A stretch of 25,340 nucleotides of DNA from an uncultured Collinsella sp. (GCA_902464965.1 CABQLI010000027.1:1-25340), one strand, 5' to 3'. Shown: positions 6,640-13,318, counted from the first letter of the stretch. Made by a program: numbers and translations. Notes: a model not told the origin generated them from the sequence alone.

Positions 6640-8223
6640 ATGTCTGATTGTTTAACGGTCCTGACGTCTAAGAGCGTCTTTACCGGTACGGGGGACCTGC
6701 CGTTCGAAGGTTTCGTAGCGGTCCGTGGCAATCGAATTGAGGCGGTTGGCACCAAGTGTGAGGTAGCTTCGTATTTGACCCAGGCGGACGAGGTAGTTGA
6801 TCTGGGCGACCGTACCGTCATGCCTGGCCTGATCGATGTGCATACCTTCTATACAGGCTGGGCGCTGCGGACGTTGGGGTCTGATCTGTCCGGCATCGCT
6901 GATGCCAAAGAGGCCGTGTCGCTCTTGCGTGCATGGAAAGAAGATCATCCGGATTGCGCGGCGGCTTTTGGCCACAGCCTACCCGAAACGTTGGCATCGG
7001 ATGCCGAGAACGCAAATACGGCAGCTGTGTTTGACGATTGTTTTGGCGATATCCCTGTCGTCTGCTTTACACCGGGTGCGGAGACCTGCGTTCTCAATGC
7101 TGCCGCCAGTGCACGATACGGCTTTACACCCCAGGCGTGCTATGCCGAGAAGATCTGGCGCATGATGAGCGATTTCCTCGCGCTGCCCGAGGTACGTGCG
7201 GGGTATTCGGACTACATGAGCATGCTTAACGAGCGCGGCGTTACCGCCATCAAGGAGATGGCGTTTGATGACTACTACGGTTTTGCCGACGAAATGGCTC
7301 GCCGTGAGGAATCTGGTGAGCTGACGGTTCGCGTCTCTATGATGTCGCAGCCGGTGGGTGCCGGTGCAAATCTGGCATATGCCCGCGAGGCACGAGAGCG
7401 CTTCCGGGGACCGTTCGTTCGTTTTTCTGGCTTCAACCGTATGACCGATCGCGGCGTATGGGCGGGGCTTGCCGAGATGATTGACCCCTATGAGGACACG
7501 GCCGATGCGGGCGCTGCCGGCAAGACGGTTGTCGAGGAGCCCGAGTGGGATCTGATTGAGAACGAGCTGCGCGCAATTGATGCTGACGGCTTCCGATATT
7601 CCTTGCATTGCCAGGGCGATGGCGCCGTTCGTCGCACCGTGGCGCTCTATGCCTCGCTGCCTCGAGACGAGCATGGACGGTTGCTTCGCCGCCATGCGAT
7701 TACCGATCTCGAGAACTCTGATCCGACCGATCTTGTCAAGTTTGGCAAGTTAGGTGGAATTTGCGAGGTCTATCCGCAGATTCTGACGCTGGACCGGCGC
7801 GAGGATTGCCTGTCGATGATGCGTCGACAAATTGGCAAGACGCGACTTTTGCACAGCTGGAATCGCCGCGGCATGGAAGATTCCGGATGCACGGTGTGCT
7901 GTGGTACGGATTTGCCGCTGCTGATTCCGAGCCTGGGCGAGTCAATCTACAGTGCGTGCGGCGGATACTTCGACGATAGACTGCCCGTGAATGAGGCCAA
8001 CGCGCTGACGCTTGTCGAGCTCTTGCGTGCTTGGACTGCCGGGGGCGCGTACGATCTGATGCGCGAAGACGAGCTGGGTACGCTCGAGGTCGGCAAGCTT
8101 GCCGATATCTGCGTGCTCGATCGGGATGTGTTCGACCTCGATTATCGCGACGCACGCGATCTTTCGGTTGATATGACGATGTCGGACGGACAAATCGTGT
8201 TCGATCGAAATAAGGAGGCATAA
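6640..8223 (+). CDS. Amidohydrolase-family protein (YtcJ/Amidohydro_3-like) lacking one HxH histidine
   Basis: A 527-residue cytosolic protein with the composite beta-sandwich/TIM-barrel pattern of the amidohydrolase superfamily. It opens with a sandwich domain ending in VMPGLIDVHTFY and closes with the usual GTLEVGKLADICVLD. Later YtcJ-like landmarks are His323 in LHCQGDGA, His352 in RRHAITD and Asp424 in CGTDLPL. The normal metal-binding HxH reads His68-Thr-Phe70, so the second His is absent; the protein may bind metal differently or have altered chemistry. ATG 6640 follows AGGTGG. frlC begins 1 bp after its stop, with its Shine-Dalgarno inside this gene. E. coli frl has no counterpart. Releasing an acyl or peptide-linked Amadori compound would fit, but this is a guess. 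Confidence 0.82.
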   Translation: MSDCLTVLTSKSVFTGTGDLPFEGFVAVRGNRIEAVGTKCEVASYLTQADEVVDLGDRTVMPGLIDVHTFYTGWALRTLGSDLSGIADAKEAVSLLRAWKEDHPDCAAAFGHSLPETLASDAENANTAAVFDDCFGDIPVVCFTPGAETCVLNAAASARYGFTPQACYAEKIWRMMSDFLALPEVRAGYSDYMSMLNERGVTAIKEMAFDDYYGFADEMARREESGELTVRVSMMSQPVGAGANLAYAREARERFRGPFVRFSGFNRMTDRGVWAGLAEMIDPYEDTADAGAAGKTVVEEPEWDLIENELRAIDADGFRYSLHCQGDGAVRRTVALYASLPRDEHGRLLRRHAITDLENSDPTDLVKFGKLGGICEVYPQILTLDRREDCLSMMRRQIGKTRLLHSWNRRGMEDSGCTVCCGTDLPLLIPSLGESIYSACGGYFDDRLPVNEANALTLVELLRAWTAGGAYDLMREDELGTLEVGKLADICVLDRDVFDLDYRDARDLSVDMTMSDGQIVFDRNKEA

Positions 8224-8224
8224 G

Positions 8225-9076
8225 ATGTCTGAATCCAAGCCGACGCTGCGCCGCGAACAGATTGCGGGCATGAATATCCACTACATCATGTGGTCGCTCG
8301 ATTACTTCCTTGATGTGCAGCAGCGTTTGGGCTTTGAGTCCATTGAGCTGTGGTGTGCGGAGCCGCATGTGACACTCGACCATACGGGCTACTTTGAGGC
8401 TGAGGTCCTGGCGAAAAAAGCTGCAGACCGTGGGCTTAGGTATCGTACTCTGTGCCCCGAGAATGTTGTCTATCCTTGGCAATACTGCGCACGCAAACCG
8501 CTGCATGAACAGCGCAGCCTGGCGTACTTTAAGCACGGCATTGAGCTTGCCGAGGTACTTGGGTGCGACCGTATGTCCGTCAACTCGGGCTGGGGCGACT
8601 GGGACGAGGACCGCGAGGAAGCCTGGAAGCGCAGCCGCGAGCACATGTCCATTCTGGCGGAGTATGCCGGCGAGCACGGTCTGGTGCTTACGATGGAAAG
8701 CCTGCGTCCCGAGGAGAGCAACCTTGTGACGACGGTTTCCGATGCGAAGCGCATGATTGACGAGGTCGCGAGCCCGTACTTACAGCCCATGGTTGATACA
8801 ACCGCGATGGGCGTTGCAGGCGAGACGCTCGAGGACTGGTTTGCCGCCTTTGGTGATGGGGCAATTCACGAGATGCACTTTATCGACGGTGATCCGTATG
8901 GCCATCTGGTGTGGGGCGATGGCAAGCACGATATGGACGCCTTCGTTGCCACGCTCAACGCCCATGGTTTCGACGGCATGCTGGGCCAGGAAATCACGGA
9001 CGGTCGTTACTATGATGACCCGGCGGCGGCAGATGCCAAGAACATGGCCGCATTCGAGAAATATCTGATTGACTAA
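8225..9076 (+). CDS. frlC: FrlC-like fructoselysine 3-epimerase (sugar isomerase/epimerase TIM barrel)
   Basis: A 283-residue protein of the xylose-isomerase-like TIM-barrel family. E. coli FrlC interconverts fructoselysine and psicoselysine at C3. Several blocks resemble it as I recall the E. coli sequence: GFESIELWCAEPH, LCPENVVYPWQY, and TMESLRPEESNLV. Likely metal ligands are Glu158, Asp191 in MVDTTAMG, His218 in MHFIDGD and Glu256 in GQEIT; Glu158 and Asp191 have the family spacing. AAGGAGG lies in the end of the preceding gene and the start is 1 bp after it, so translation is probably coupled. A related tagatose or allulose epimerase is the alternative, but the FrlB- and FrlD-like neighbours favour FrlC. 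Confidence 0.82.
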   Translation: MSESKPTLRREQIAGMNIHYIMWSLDYFLDVQQRLGFESIELWCAEPHVTLDHTGYFEAEVLAKKAADRGLRYRTLCPENVVYPWQYCARKPLHEQRSLAYFKHGIELAEVLGCDRMSVNSGWGDWDEDREEAWKRSREHMSILAEYAGEHGLVLTMESLRPEESNLVTTVSDAKRMIDEVASPYLQPMVDTTAMGVAGETLEDWFAAFGDGAIHEMHFIDGDPYGHLVWGDGKHDMDAFVATLNAHGFDGMLGQEITDGRYYDDPAAADAKNMAAFEKYLID

Positions 9077-9138
9077 AACAACTATCGGCCACGCAACCAA
9101 CGTCATTGATTGTGGACCAAACAAGAAAGGAACTGGAT

Positions 9139-10107
9139 ATGAACGCACACGACCTGATCAAAGAGGCAATTGCCGAGAAGGGCAAGTTCGACAGCGTCTA
9201 CTGGATTGCTTGCGGTGGCTCCATGATCGATTTGATCCCGGCTCATGAGCTTCTGCAGCGCGAGGCAACCACCTTCACTTCGTATATCTATACGGCTCGC
9301 GAGTTTGATATCATGCGACCGCGCCGCTTGGGTGAGAAATCCCTGGTCATTGCTTGCAGCCACAGTGGCAACACCCCCGAGGTCGTCGAGGGCTGTGAGA
9401 TTGCCCTTGCTGCCGGCGCTACGGTGATCGCCCAGACCGACAACGCTGGATCCAAGATTGACTCCGGCAAGTGGATCACGTGGGTCTACCCGTGGGGCGA
9501 GGGCGTGCCGCAGGCCGAGGTCCCCGCTGGCATTTCGCTGTCGCTTGCGGCCGAGCTGCTCGATCAGCAGGAGGGCTACGCCGATCTTGCCGATATGTAT
9601 GCCGGTATTGCTGAGATGGATAAGATTCTTCCTCCGGCACGCGAGAAGGTAAATGCCGAGCTGGGCGATCGTTTTGCCAAGCTTTGCCAGGAGCACGAGT
9701 TCTTCTACATTCTGGGCAGCGGTCCCAACTTTAGCCAGACCTACGGTTTCGCTATCTGCTCTCTTATGGAGATGCAGTGGCAGCACTGCAGCTACATCCA
9801 CTCTGCCGAGTACTTCCACGGCCCCTTCGAGGCTACTCAGGATGGCGTTTTTTACTTCCTGCAGATGGGCTCCAGCGAGTGCCGTGCTATGGACGAGCGC
9901 GCCCTGGCGTTCCTTAAGACGCATACCGATACGCTGATGGTGCTTGATGCCAAGGAGTACGGTATGGAAGCCGTGCCGGCGAGCGTCCGTGCCTATCTGG
10001 ACCCGGTGCTGTTCTACGCCATGAACTGCGAGCTGCGCGCCGCACGCGGCAAGGTGTTTGATCACGATCCCGATTTCCGCCGCTATATGGGTGTTGTCGA
10101 GTACTAG
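9139..10107 (+). CDS. frlB: FrlB-like fructoselysine 6-phosphate deglycase (SIS domains)
   Basis: A 322-residue double-SIS protein. FrlB cleaves fructoselysine 6-phosphate to glucose 6-phosphate and lysine; the related FraB acts on 6-phosphofructose-aspartate. The phosphate-binding loop is CSHSGNTPE at 73-81. Glu211 in SLMEMQW and His227 in SAEYFHGPFEA are 16 residues apart, the same spacing as the Glu/His pair reported as essential in FraB. The ending RRYMGVVEY closely resembles the E. coli FrlB C-terminus. The ATG at 9139 is preceded by AAAGGAA; an in-frame TTG at 9106 is unlikely. The gene is followed after 14 bp by the kinase gene. The amine half of the substrate (lysine, asparagine or another) is not determined by sequence. 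Confidence 0.87.
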   Translation: MNAHDLIKEAIAEKGKFDSVYWIACGGSMIDLIPAHELLQREATTFTSYIYTAREFDIMRPRRLGEKSLVIACSHSGNTPEVVEGCEIALAAGATVIAQTDNAGSKIDSGKWITWVYPWGEGVPQAEVPAGISLSLAAELLDQQEGYADLADMYAGIAEMDKILPPAREKVNAELGDRFAKLCQEHEFFYILGSGPNFSQTYGFAICSLMEMQWQHCSYIHSAEYFHGPFEATQDGVFYFLQMGSSECRAMDERALAFLKTHTDTLMVLDAKEYGMEAVPASVRAYLDPVLFYAMNCELRAARGKVFDHDPDFRRYMGVVEY

Positions 10108-10121
10108 AAGGGGCAAAGGCC

Positions 10122-10985
10122 ATGGCATTTAACGTTAACGCGCTCGGATTTGGCGACAACGTCGTCGATCGCTACGAGCATATCCACACCATGTATCCCG
10201 GCGGCAATGCGGTGAACTTCGCCGTTTATGCCAAGAAATGCGGTGCCGCACGCTCTGCATACATGGGCATTTTTGGCAATGACGCCGCTGCCGAGCATGT
10301 CATTGCAAGCCTCGAGGATGAGGGTATCGAGCTTGACAAGTGCGAGCAGATGATTGGCGAGAACGGAGCGGCTCGCGTGACCGTCGTTGACGGTGACCGT
10401 GTCTTCCTTGGCTCCAACGAGGGCGGTATCCGTGGCGATGCGCGCTATGTCCTCGATCGCTTTGACCTTGCGTACATGAAGCAGTTCGATGTGGTTCATT
10501 CGGGCAACTACTGCTTTACCGAGCGCGAGCTGCCCAAGTTGAAGGCTGCGGGCGTCACGGTCTCTTTTGACTTTTCGGACGACTCCACCGACGAGTACTA
10601 CGAGCAGATTGCGCCCTACGTCGATTTCGCTTTCTTTAGTGCGGCGGATGCCGCGAGCGAGGACGAGATCCGCGAGCGTCTGGCATGGGTGAAGGGTCTG
10701 GGTCCGCGTTTTGTGTCGGCTACGGCGGGCGCCGAGGGCTGCATTGCTTACGACGGCGAGCGTTATTACCGCCAGCTGGCTAAACCGGTAACGGACATGA
10801 AGGACACCATGGGGGCGGGCGACTCGTTCCTCACCTCGTTTTTGATGTGCTATCTCGATTCCGTCAAGCGTGGTGAGGATGGCGCCGAGGCCATCGAGCG
10901 CGCGCTCGACTTTGCTGCCGGGTTTGCTTCGACCGTGTGCGGCATGGAAGGTTCTTGGGGCCACGGAGCACCAATCGTCGAATAG
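10122..10985 (+). CDS. frlD: FrlD-like fructoselysine 6-kinase (PfkB/ribokinase family)
   Basis: A 287-residue ATP-dependent sugar kinase. FrlD phosphorylates fructoselysine at C6 before FrlB cleavage. The PfkB signatures are an N-terminal GDNVVDRY followed by YPGGNAVNFAVYAKK (25-39), and DTMGAGDSFLTSF at 228-240 with catalytic base Asp234. The blocks GDNxVDxY, SGGNAVNxAVY-like, FDFSD, and the terminal GSWG resemble E. coli FrlD as I recall it. The start ATG has GGGGCAAAGG upstream. It is the last operon gene; a large hairpin follows immediately. General fructokinase activity is the alternative, but the neighbours argue against it. Confidence 0.87.
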   Translation: MAFNVNALGFGDNVVDRYEHIHTMYPGGNAVNFAVYAKKCGAARSAYMGIFGNDAAAEHVIASLEDEGIELDKCEQMIGENGAARVTVVDGDRVFLGSNEGGIRGDARYVLDRFDLAYMKQFDVVHSGNYCFTERELPKLKAAGVTVSFDFSDDSTDEYYEQIAPYVDFAFFSAADAASEDEIRERLAWVKGLGPRFVSATAGAEGCIAYDGERYYRQLAKPVTDMKDTMGAGDSFLTSFLMCYLDSVKRGEDGAEAIERALDFAAGFASTVCGMEGSWGHGAPIVE

Positions 10986-11028
10986 CCGAGCGGTCCCGGG
11001 GAGGTGCGGGTGCCTCCCCGGGACTCGG
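10986..11028 (+). terminator. Operon-end hairpin
   Basis: GTCCCGGGGAGG (10993-11004), loop TGCGGGTG, CCTCCCCGGGAC (11013-11024), with outer CCGAG/CTCGG pairing in part. It begins directly after the kinase stop codon. There is no T run, so termination may rely on hairpin strength or on the following element. Confidence 0.7.
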
Positions 11029-11031
11029 TGT

Positions 11032-11254
11032 GCAAAAAATGCCAAATATGAGTACTGTGACTAATTTAGTCGCAGCAAAATCAACCCCTTCAGATGTGAT
11101 TTGAGCGTCTGGAGGGGTTTAAGATTTGCGAAAACGCAGGATGAATGACTGTGAAAGCTTTAATTAGCGGACAATCGAGGATTATTCTGGCGGTTGGGAA
11201 GTTAAAAGTAATGTATCCATTCCGGTAGCAGTACTCATATTTGGCATTTTTTGC
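11032..11254. repeat. 223-bp element bounded by perfect 26-bp inverted repeats
   Basis: The 26 bases at 11032-11057 (beginning GCAAAAAATGCC) are the exact reverse complement of 11229-11254 (ending GGCATTTTTTGC). With one mismatch the pairing extends outward to 11028/11258. Inside are two more hairpins: CTGTGACTA-ATT-TAGTCGCAG (11055-11075, one G-U) and a 12-bp stem AACCCCTTCAGA/TCTGGAGGGGTT (11083-11094/11108-11119, one G-U) followed by TTTAAGATTT. It encodes no ORF and lies between convergent operons. No target-site duplication is obvious. It could be a MITE-like element, a folded RNA or an elaborate two-way terminator. Confidence 0.85.
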
Positions 11255-11263
11255 CCACAGGGG

Positions 11264-12046
11264 TTAGCGAAGGTCAAATACAGAGCGCGCATTTGCTAAA
11301 ACTGCCGACTCAATGTGCTTAGCGTCACAGTTTTTGAGTGAGGCAATGCGTTCTGAGGTCCTTGTGAGCGATTTGATGAGCGACTGCGCGCTTGTTTCTG
11401 TGTTTGCCTCCGCTGGTGCATCGGTCTCGAGCAGTAAACGATCGAGTGGAATCTGTCGTGCGTATTCGCGTCCTCGTTTAGACGCGAGCATGCGTTCGTT
11501 GACGGAAAAATAACAGTCCGCATCACGCGCGCGGACGAGTTCGTCCGAAGTGCCGCTAAACCAGTGGAAGATGATAACGGGGGAGTCGGGGTTTGGGATG
11601 AGTAGTCCATGCGATTCGAGGACGTCCAGTACGGCTCCTGCCGAACGAACGGCGTGAATTGATATCACGCGCCCGGTAAGAGGATGCTGCACGAGTGTAT
11701 CGCAGAGCCGGTCAAATGCCTGTATTTGTAGCGGCTCACTTCCGGCAAAGCGTGCGGAAAAGTCGAGTCCCACCTCGCCGATGTAGCGCTCTTGGGCGGC
11801 AACTTCGCAAAGCAGATCGACTTCGGCAGGACCGCAGCGGCCGTCGGCGAGCCACCAGGGGTGGAGCCCAACGCCAGCGATGATGCCTGGTAGGCGACGG
11901 GCGCGCTCGTTTGCGGCCGAAAAGTCGCGTGGGTCGACCCCGCAGTCAAAGAGCCCCAGACCCGACGCCGCCGACTCACTGGCTGCAGCATCGGGGCCGA
12001 GCATCAAATCAAGATGACAATGCGTGTCAAAGAATTGCGGTTCCAT
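11264..12046 (-). CDS. tatD: TatD-family metal-dependent hydrolase
   Basis: A 260-residue TIM-barrel protein of the TatD Mg/metal-dependent DNase group, cytosolic. The metal ligands are visible: DTHCHLD with His9 and His11, Glu91 in GEVGLD, His131 in ISIHAVRS, His161 in IFHWFSG and Asp209 in LLETDAPA. Length matches the family. Family members act as 3'-5' exonucleases on damaged DNA and RNA; the exact substrate here is not shown. It starts 14 bp after the tcdA stop on the same strand and is probably co-transcribed. The Shine-Dalgarno (AGGATG, partly within the gap) is modest. Confidence 0.9.
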   Translation of the reverse strand: MEPQFFDTHCHLDLMLGPDAAASESAASGLGLFDCGVDPRDFSAANERARRLPGIIAGVGLHPWWLADGRCGPAEVDLLCEVAAQERYIGEVGLDFSARFAGSEPLQIQAFDRLCDTLVQHPLTGRVISIHAVRSAGAVLDVLESHGLLIPNPDSPVIIFHWFSGTSDELVRARDADCYFSVNERMLASKRGREYARQIPLDRLLLETDAPAEANTETSAQSLIKSLTRTSERIASLKNCDAKHIESAVLANARSVFDLR

Positions 12047-12060
12047 CGCAGGACATCCTG

Positions 12061-12858
12061 CTAGTCCAGGCGTTGGCCGTCGGCGCGTACGCGCTCGGTG
12101 CCGCGCCCGCTGATCTGGCGGATAACCTCGCCGGCAATCATCTGACCCATGATGGGCGGCATAAAGCTGGCGGTACCCAACTCGGTACGCTCGTGGATGT
12201 TGGACGGGTCGCGGGGTTGGGTCTTAACCGATTCCTCGCAGCTAAACAGCACGTGCAGACTCTTGATTCCGCGCTTCTTACATTCTTTGCGCATGATGCG
12301 GCTCATGGGGTCACGTACCGTATCGAAAATGTCGGCAAAGCGGAGGCACTCGGGATGGAGCTTGTTGGCCCCGCCCATGGAGCTAACCAAACGAATGTCG
12401 TGGTCCTGAGCATATTTGGCAATGGTGAGCTTGGCCGAGATGGTGTCGATGGCGTCGACGACGTAGTCGAGCTTGCCGTCCGTCTGCTCCAAAACGCTCG
12501 CGAAGAACTCGTCGATGTTGTCGCTCAGCAGGTATTCGGTGCGTTTGATAACGGTGGCGGTGGGATTGATGTCGTGGATCATGGCTTCCATAACATCGAC
12601 CTTGCGCTTGCCGATGGTGCTGTGAAAGGCGATAGCCTGGCGATTGATATTGCTGGGCGCGACGATGTCCTTGTCCAGAATGACGAAATGACCAATGCCG
12701 CCGCGGGCGAGTGCCTCGCAGCAGTTGGAGCCCACGCCTCCGCAGCCGAGCACCAACACCGTAGCATCGGCGAGCTTATCGAGTGCCTCGCGGCCCATGA
12801 TGATCTCGAGCTTGGTGTCGCGTGTCTCGATGGCGGCTGCGGCAGCGGTTTCGGTCAT
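12061..12858 (-). CDS. tcdA: TcdA-type tRNA threonylcarbamoyladenosine dehydratase (ThiF/E1-like)
   Basis: A 265-residue ThiF/E1-superfamily enzyme. TcdA (CsdL/YgdL) uses ATP to cyclise t6A37 of tRNAs to ct6A. The nucleotide-binding loop GCGGVGS is at 38-44, followed by LDKDIVAPSNINRQ (61-74), the family hallmark with Asp and Arg for adenylation. The Cys-containing VLFSCEESVK and the late TASFMPPIMGQMIAGEVIRQI are typical of this branch. The start ATG has CGGAGG upstream. A MoeB/ThiF activator is less likely because no partner genes adjoin. tatD follows on the same strand. Confidence 0.88.
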   Translation of the reverse strand: MTETAAAAAIETRDTKLEIIMGREALDKLADATVLVLGCGGVGSNCCEALARGGIGHFVILDKDIVAPSNINRQAIAFHSTIGKRKVDVMEAMIHDINPTATVIKRTEYLLSDNIDEFFASVLEQTDGKLDYVVDAIDTISAKLTIAKYAQDHDIRLVSSMGGANKLHPECLRFADIFDTVRDPMSRIMRKECKKRGIKSLHVLFSCEESVKTQPRDPSNIHERTELGTASFMPPIMGQMIAGEVIRQISGRGTERVRADGQRLD

Positions 12859-12902
12859 AAATATCCTCCGATGGGGAAGCAGGTCGTGTTTTAGCTATCG
12901 CC

Positions 12903-12908
12903 ATTATA
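12903..12908 (-). promoter_or_regulatory. Probable -10 box of tcdA-tatD
   Basis: The minus strand reads TATAAT here, about 45 bp before the tcdA start. The -35 position (TCAAAT at 17 bp spacing) is poor. This is the only good -10 match in the leader. Confidence 0.5.
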
Positions 12909-12945
12909 GGTATTATCACGATTCCATTTGAGCCCTAGGTGATTG

Positions 12946-12974
12946 TTGAAATGGGGCAGGGATTCGCATAAGAT
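12946..12974 (+). promoter_or_regulatory. Plus-strand promoter for a putative antisense RNA
   Basis: TTGAAA (12946-12951) and TAAGAT (12969-12974) are separated by exactly 17 bp, and predict a start near 12981. No plus-strand reading frame follows; instead the transcript would run into the 3' end of the small minus-strand ORF at 13066-13152. Confidence 0.6.
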
Positions 12975-12980
12975 GAAGCA

Positions 12981-13072
12981 GATGGCACCCGTTGCCGCGG
13001 GTTAGCCAACTCCGAAACACGTTTTTGGCGTGAGAAGTGGCCGTCTTCGCATTACGCGGGGGCGGCTATTTC
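12981..13072 (+). ncRNA. Putative antisense RNA antitoxin (RatA-like arrangement)
   Basis: The predicted transcript of about 90 nt opens with the hairpin GGC-ACCCG-TTGCCG-CGGGT-TA-GCC (12984-13007). It ends with GCCGTCTTCGC, loop ATTAC, GCGGGGGCGGC (13040-13050/13056-13066) followed by TATTT. That stem has three G-U pairs that hold only in the plus-strand RNA; in the minus-strand RNA they become A-C mismatches, so selection seems to act on the plus strand. The 3' arm reaches the toxin stop codon (13066-13068). Convergent 3'-overlapping RNAs are the known layout of txpA/ratA and bsrG/SR4 in Bacillus. The ends are predicted, not measured. Confidence 0.55.
12984..13007 (-). terminator. Possible 3' end of the small-peptide mRNA
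   Basis: On the minus strand the same hairpin, GGCTAACCCG-CGGCAA-CGGGTGCC with a UA bulge, lies about 60 nt past the small ORF stop and is followed by ATCTGCTTCATCTT. Without a clean T run it is a weak terminator, but it could mark the end of the toxin mRNA. Confidence 0.35.
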
Positions 13073-13152
13073 ATTCGACCTCCAATGTGGATGCCGAGCT
13101 CCACAGCCGCGATTACAAGCAATAACAACGTCAGGACATCGTCAATACTCAT
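13066..13152 (-). CDS. 28-residue hydrophobic peptide, candidate type I toxin (holin-like)
   Basis: ATG at 13152 to TAG at 13066 encodes 28 residues: a short acidic start (MSIDD), one membrane-spanning stretch VLTLLLLVIAAVELGIHIGG and a basic end (RMK). AAGGAG lies 7 nt before the ATG, a strong ribosome site. Short single-helix peptides with a 'VLTLLLL'-like opening are known as putative holin-like or TxpA-type toxins, which damage the inner membrane; I assign this by resemblance and architecture, not by a search. The start signal can be masked (13160-13180), the promoter carries a LexA-type box, and an antisense RNA overlaps the 3' end. A small regulatory membrane protein is the alternative. 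Confidence 0.65.
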   Translation of the reverse strand: MSIDDVLTLLLLVIAAVELGIHIGGRMK

Positions 13153-13159
13153 AGTCCAT

Positions 13160-13180
13160 CTCCTTCTCGGATAGAGGGAG
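13160..13180 (-). promoter_or_regulatory. Shine-Dalgarno-masking hairpin in the small-peptide leader
   Basis: In the minus-strand RNA, CUCCCUCU pairs with AGAAGGAG across the loop AUCCG: eight positions with one C-A mismatch. The AAGGAG ribosome site lies wholly in the 3' arm, so the mRNA would be translated poorly unless refolded. Such masking is common in type I toxin mRNAs. Confidence 0.55.
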
Positions 13181-13203
13181 CTGGCCCATCTGCTTCAACT
13201 TCC

Positions 13204-13231
13204 ATTGTAGCTCAATACGAACGAATGTTCT
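13204..13231 (-). promoter_or_regulatory. Small-peptide promoter with a LexA (SOS) box
   Basis: On the minus strand TACAAT (13209-13204) is a good -10, about 50 bp before the ORF. CGAACGAATGTTCT at 13218-13231 contains GAAC-N4-GTTC, the LexA box core of Gram-positive bacteria including actinobacteria, and covers the spacer and the -35 position. Binding there should block transcription until the SOS response. The -35 itself (TAGAAC) is weak. Confidence 0.6.
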
Positions 13232-13232
13232 A

Positions 13233-13284
13233 TAGATGTTCCTGTATTAGATAGTTAGACAAACATCTAAATATCGAGTATAGT
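13233..13284 (+). promoter_or_regulatory. sdpRI promoter and operator
   Basis: -35 TAGACA (13256-13261), a 17-bp spacer and -10 TATAGT (13279-13284) precede sdpR. TAGATGTT (13233-13240) and AACATCTA (13262-13269) are perfect 8-bp inverted arms flanking and overlapping the -35, with a nested TTAGAT/ATCTAA pair. This fits autorepression by the ArsR-type SdpR, as known for B. subtilis sdpRI. Confidence 0.6.
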
Positions 13285-13318
13285 GTGCGCGTCATGAGAG
13301 ATGATGAGAGGAGGTCTT

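Noticed and set aside
11032..11254. Phase-invertible promoter flanked by inverted repeats
   Set aside because: Both neighbouring operons end here, so there is no downstream gene to switch, and no recombinase gene is nearby; kept only as a repeat element.
13218..13231. LexA control of sdpRI rather than of the small peptide
   Set aside because: The box lies 25 bp upstream of the sdpRI -35 but directly over the spacer and -35 of the divergent peptide promoter; control of both cannot be fully excluded.
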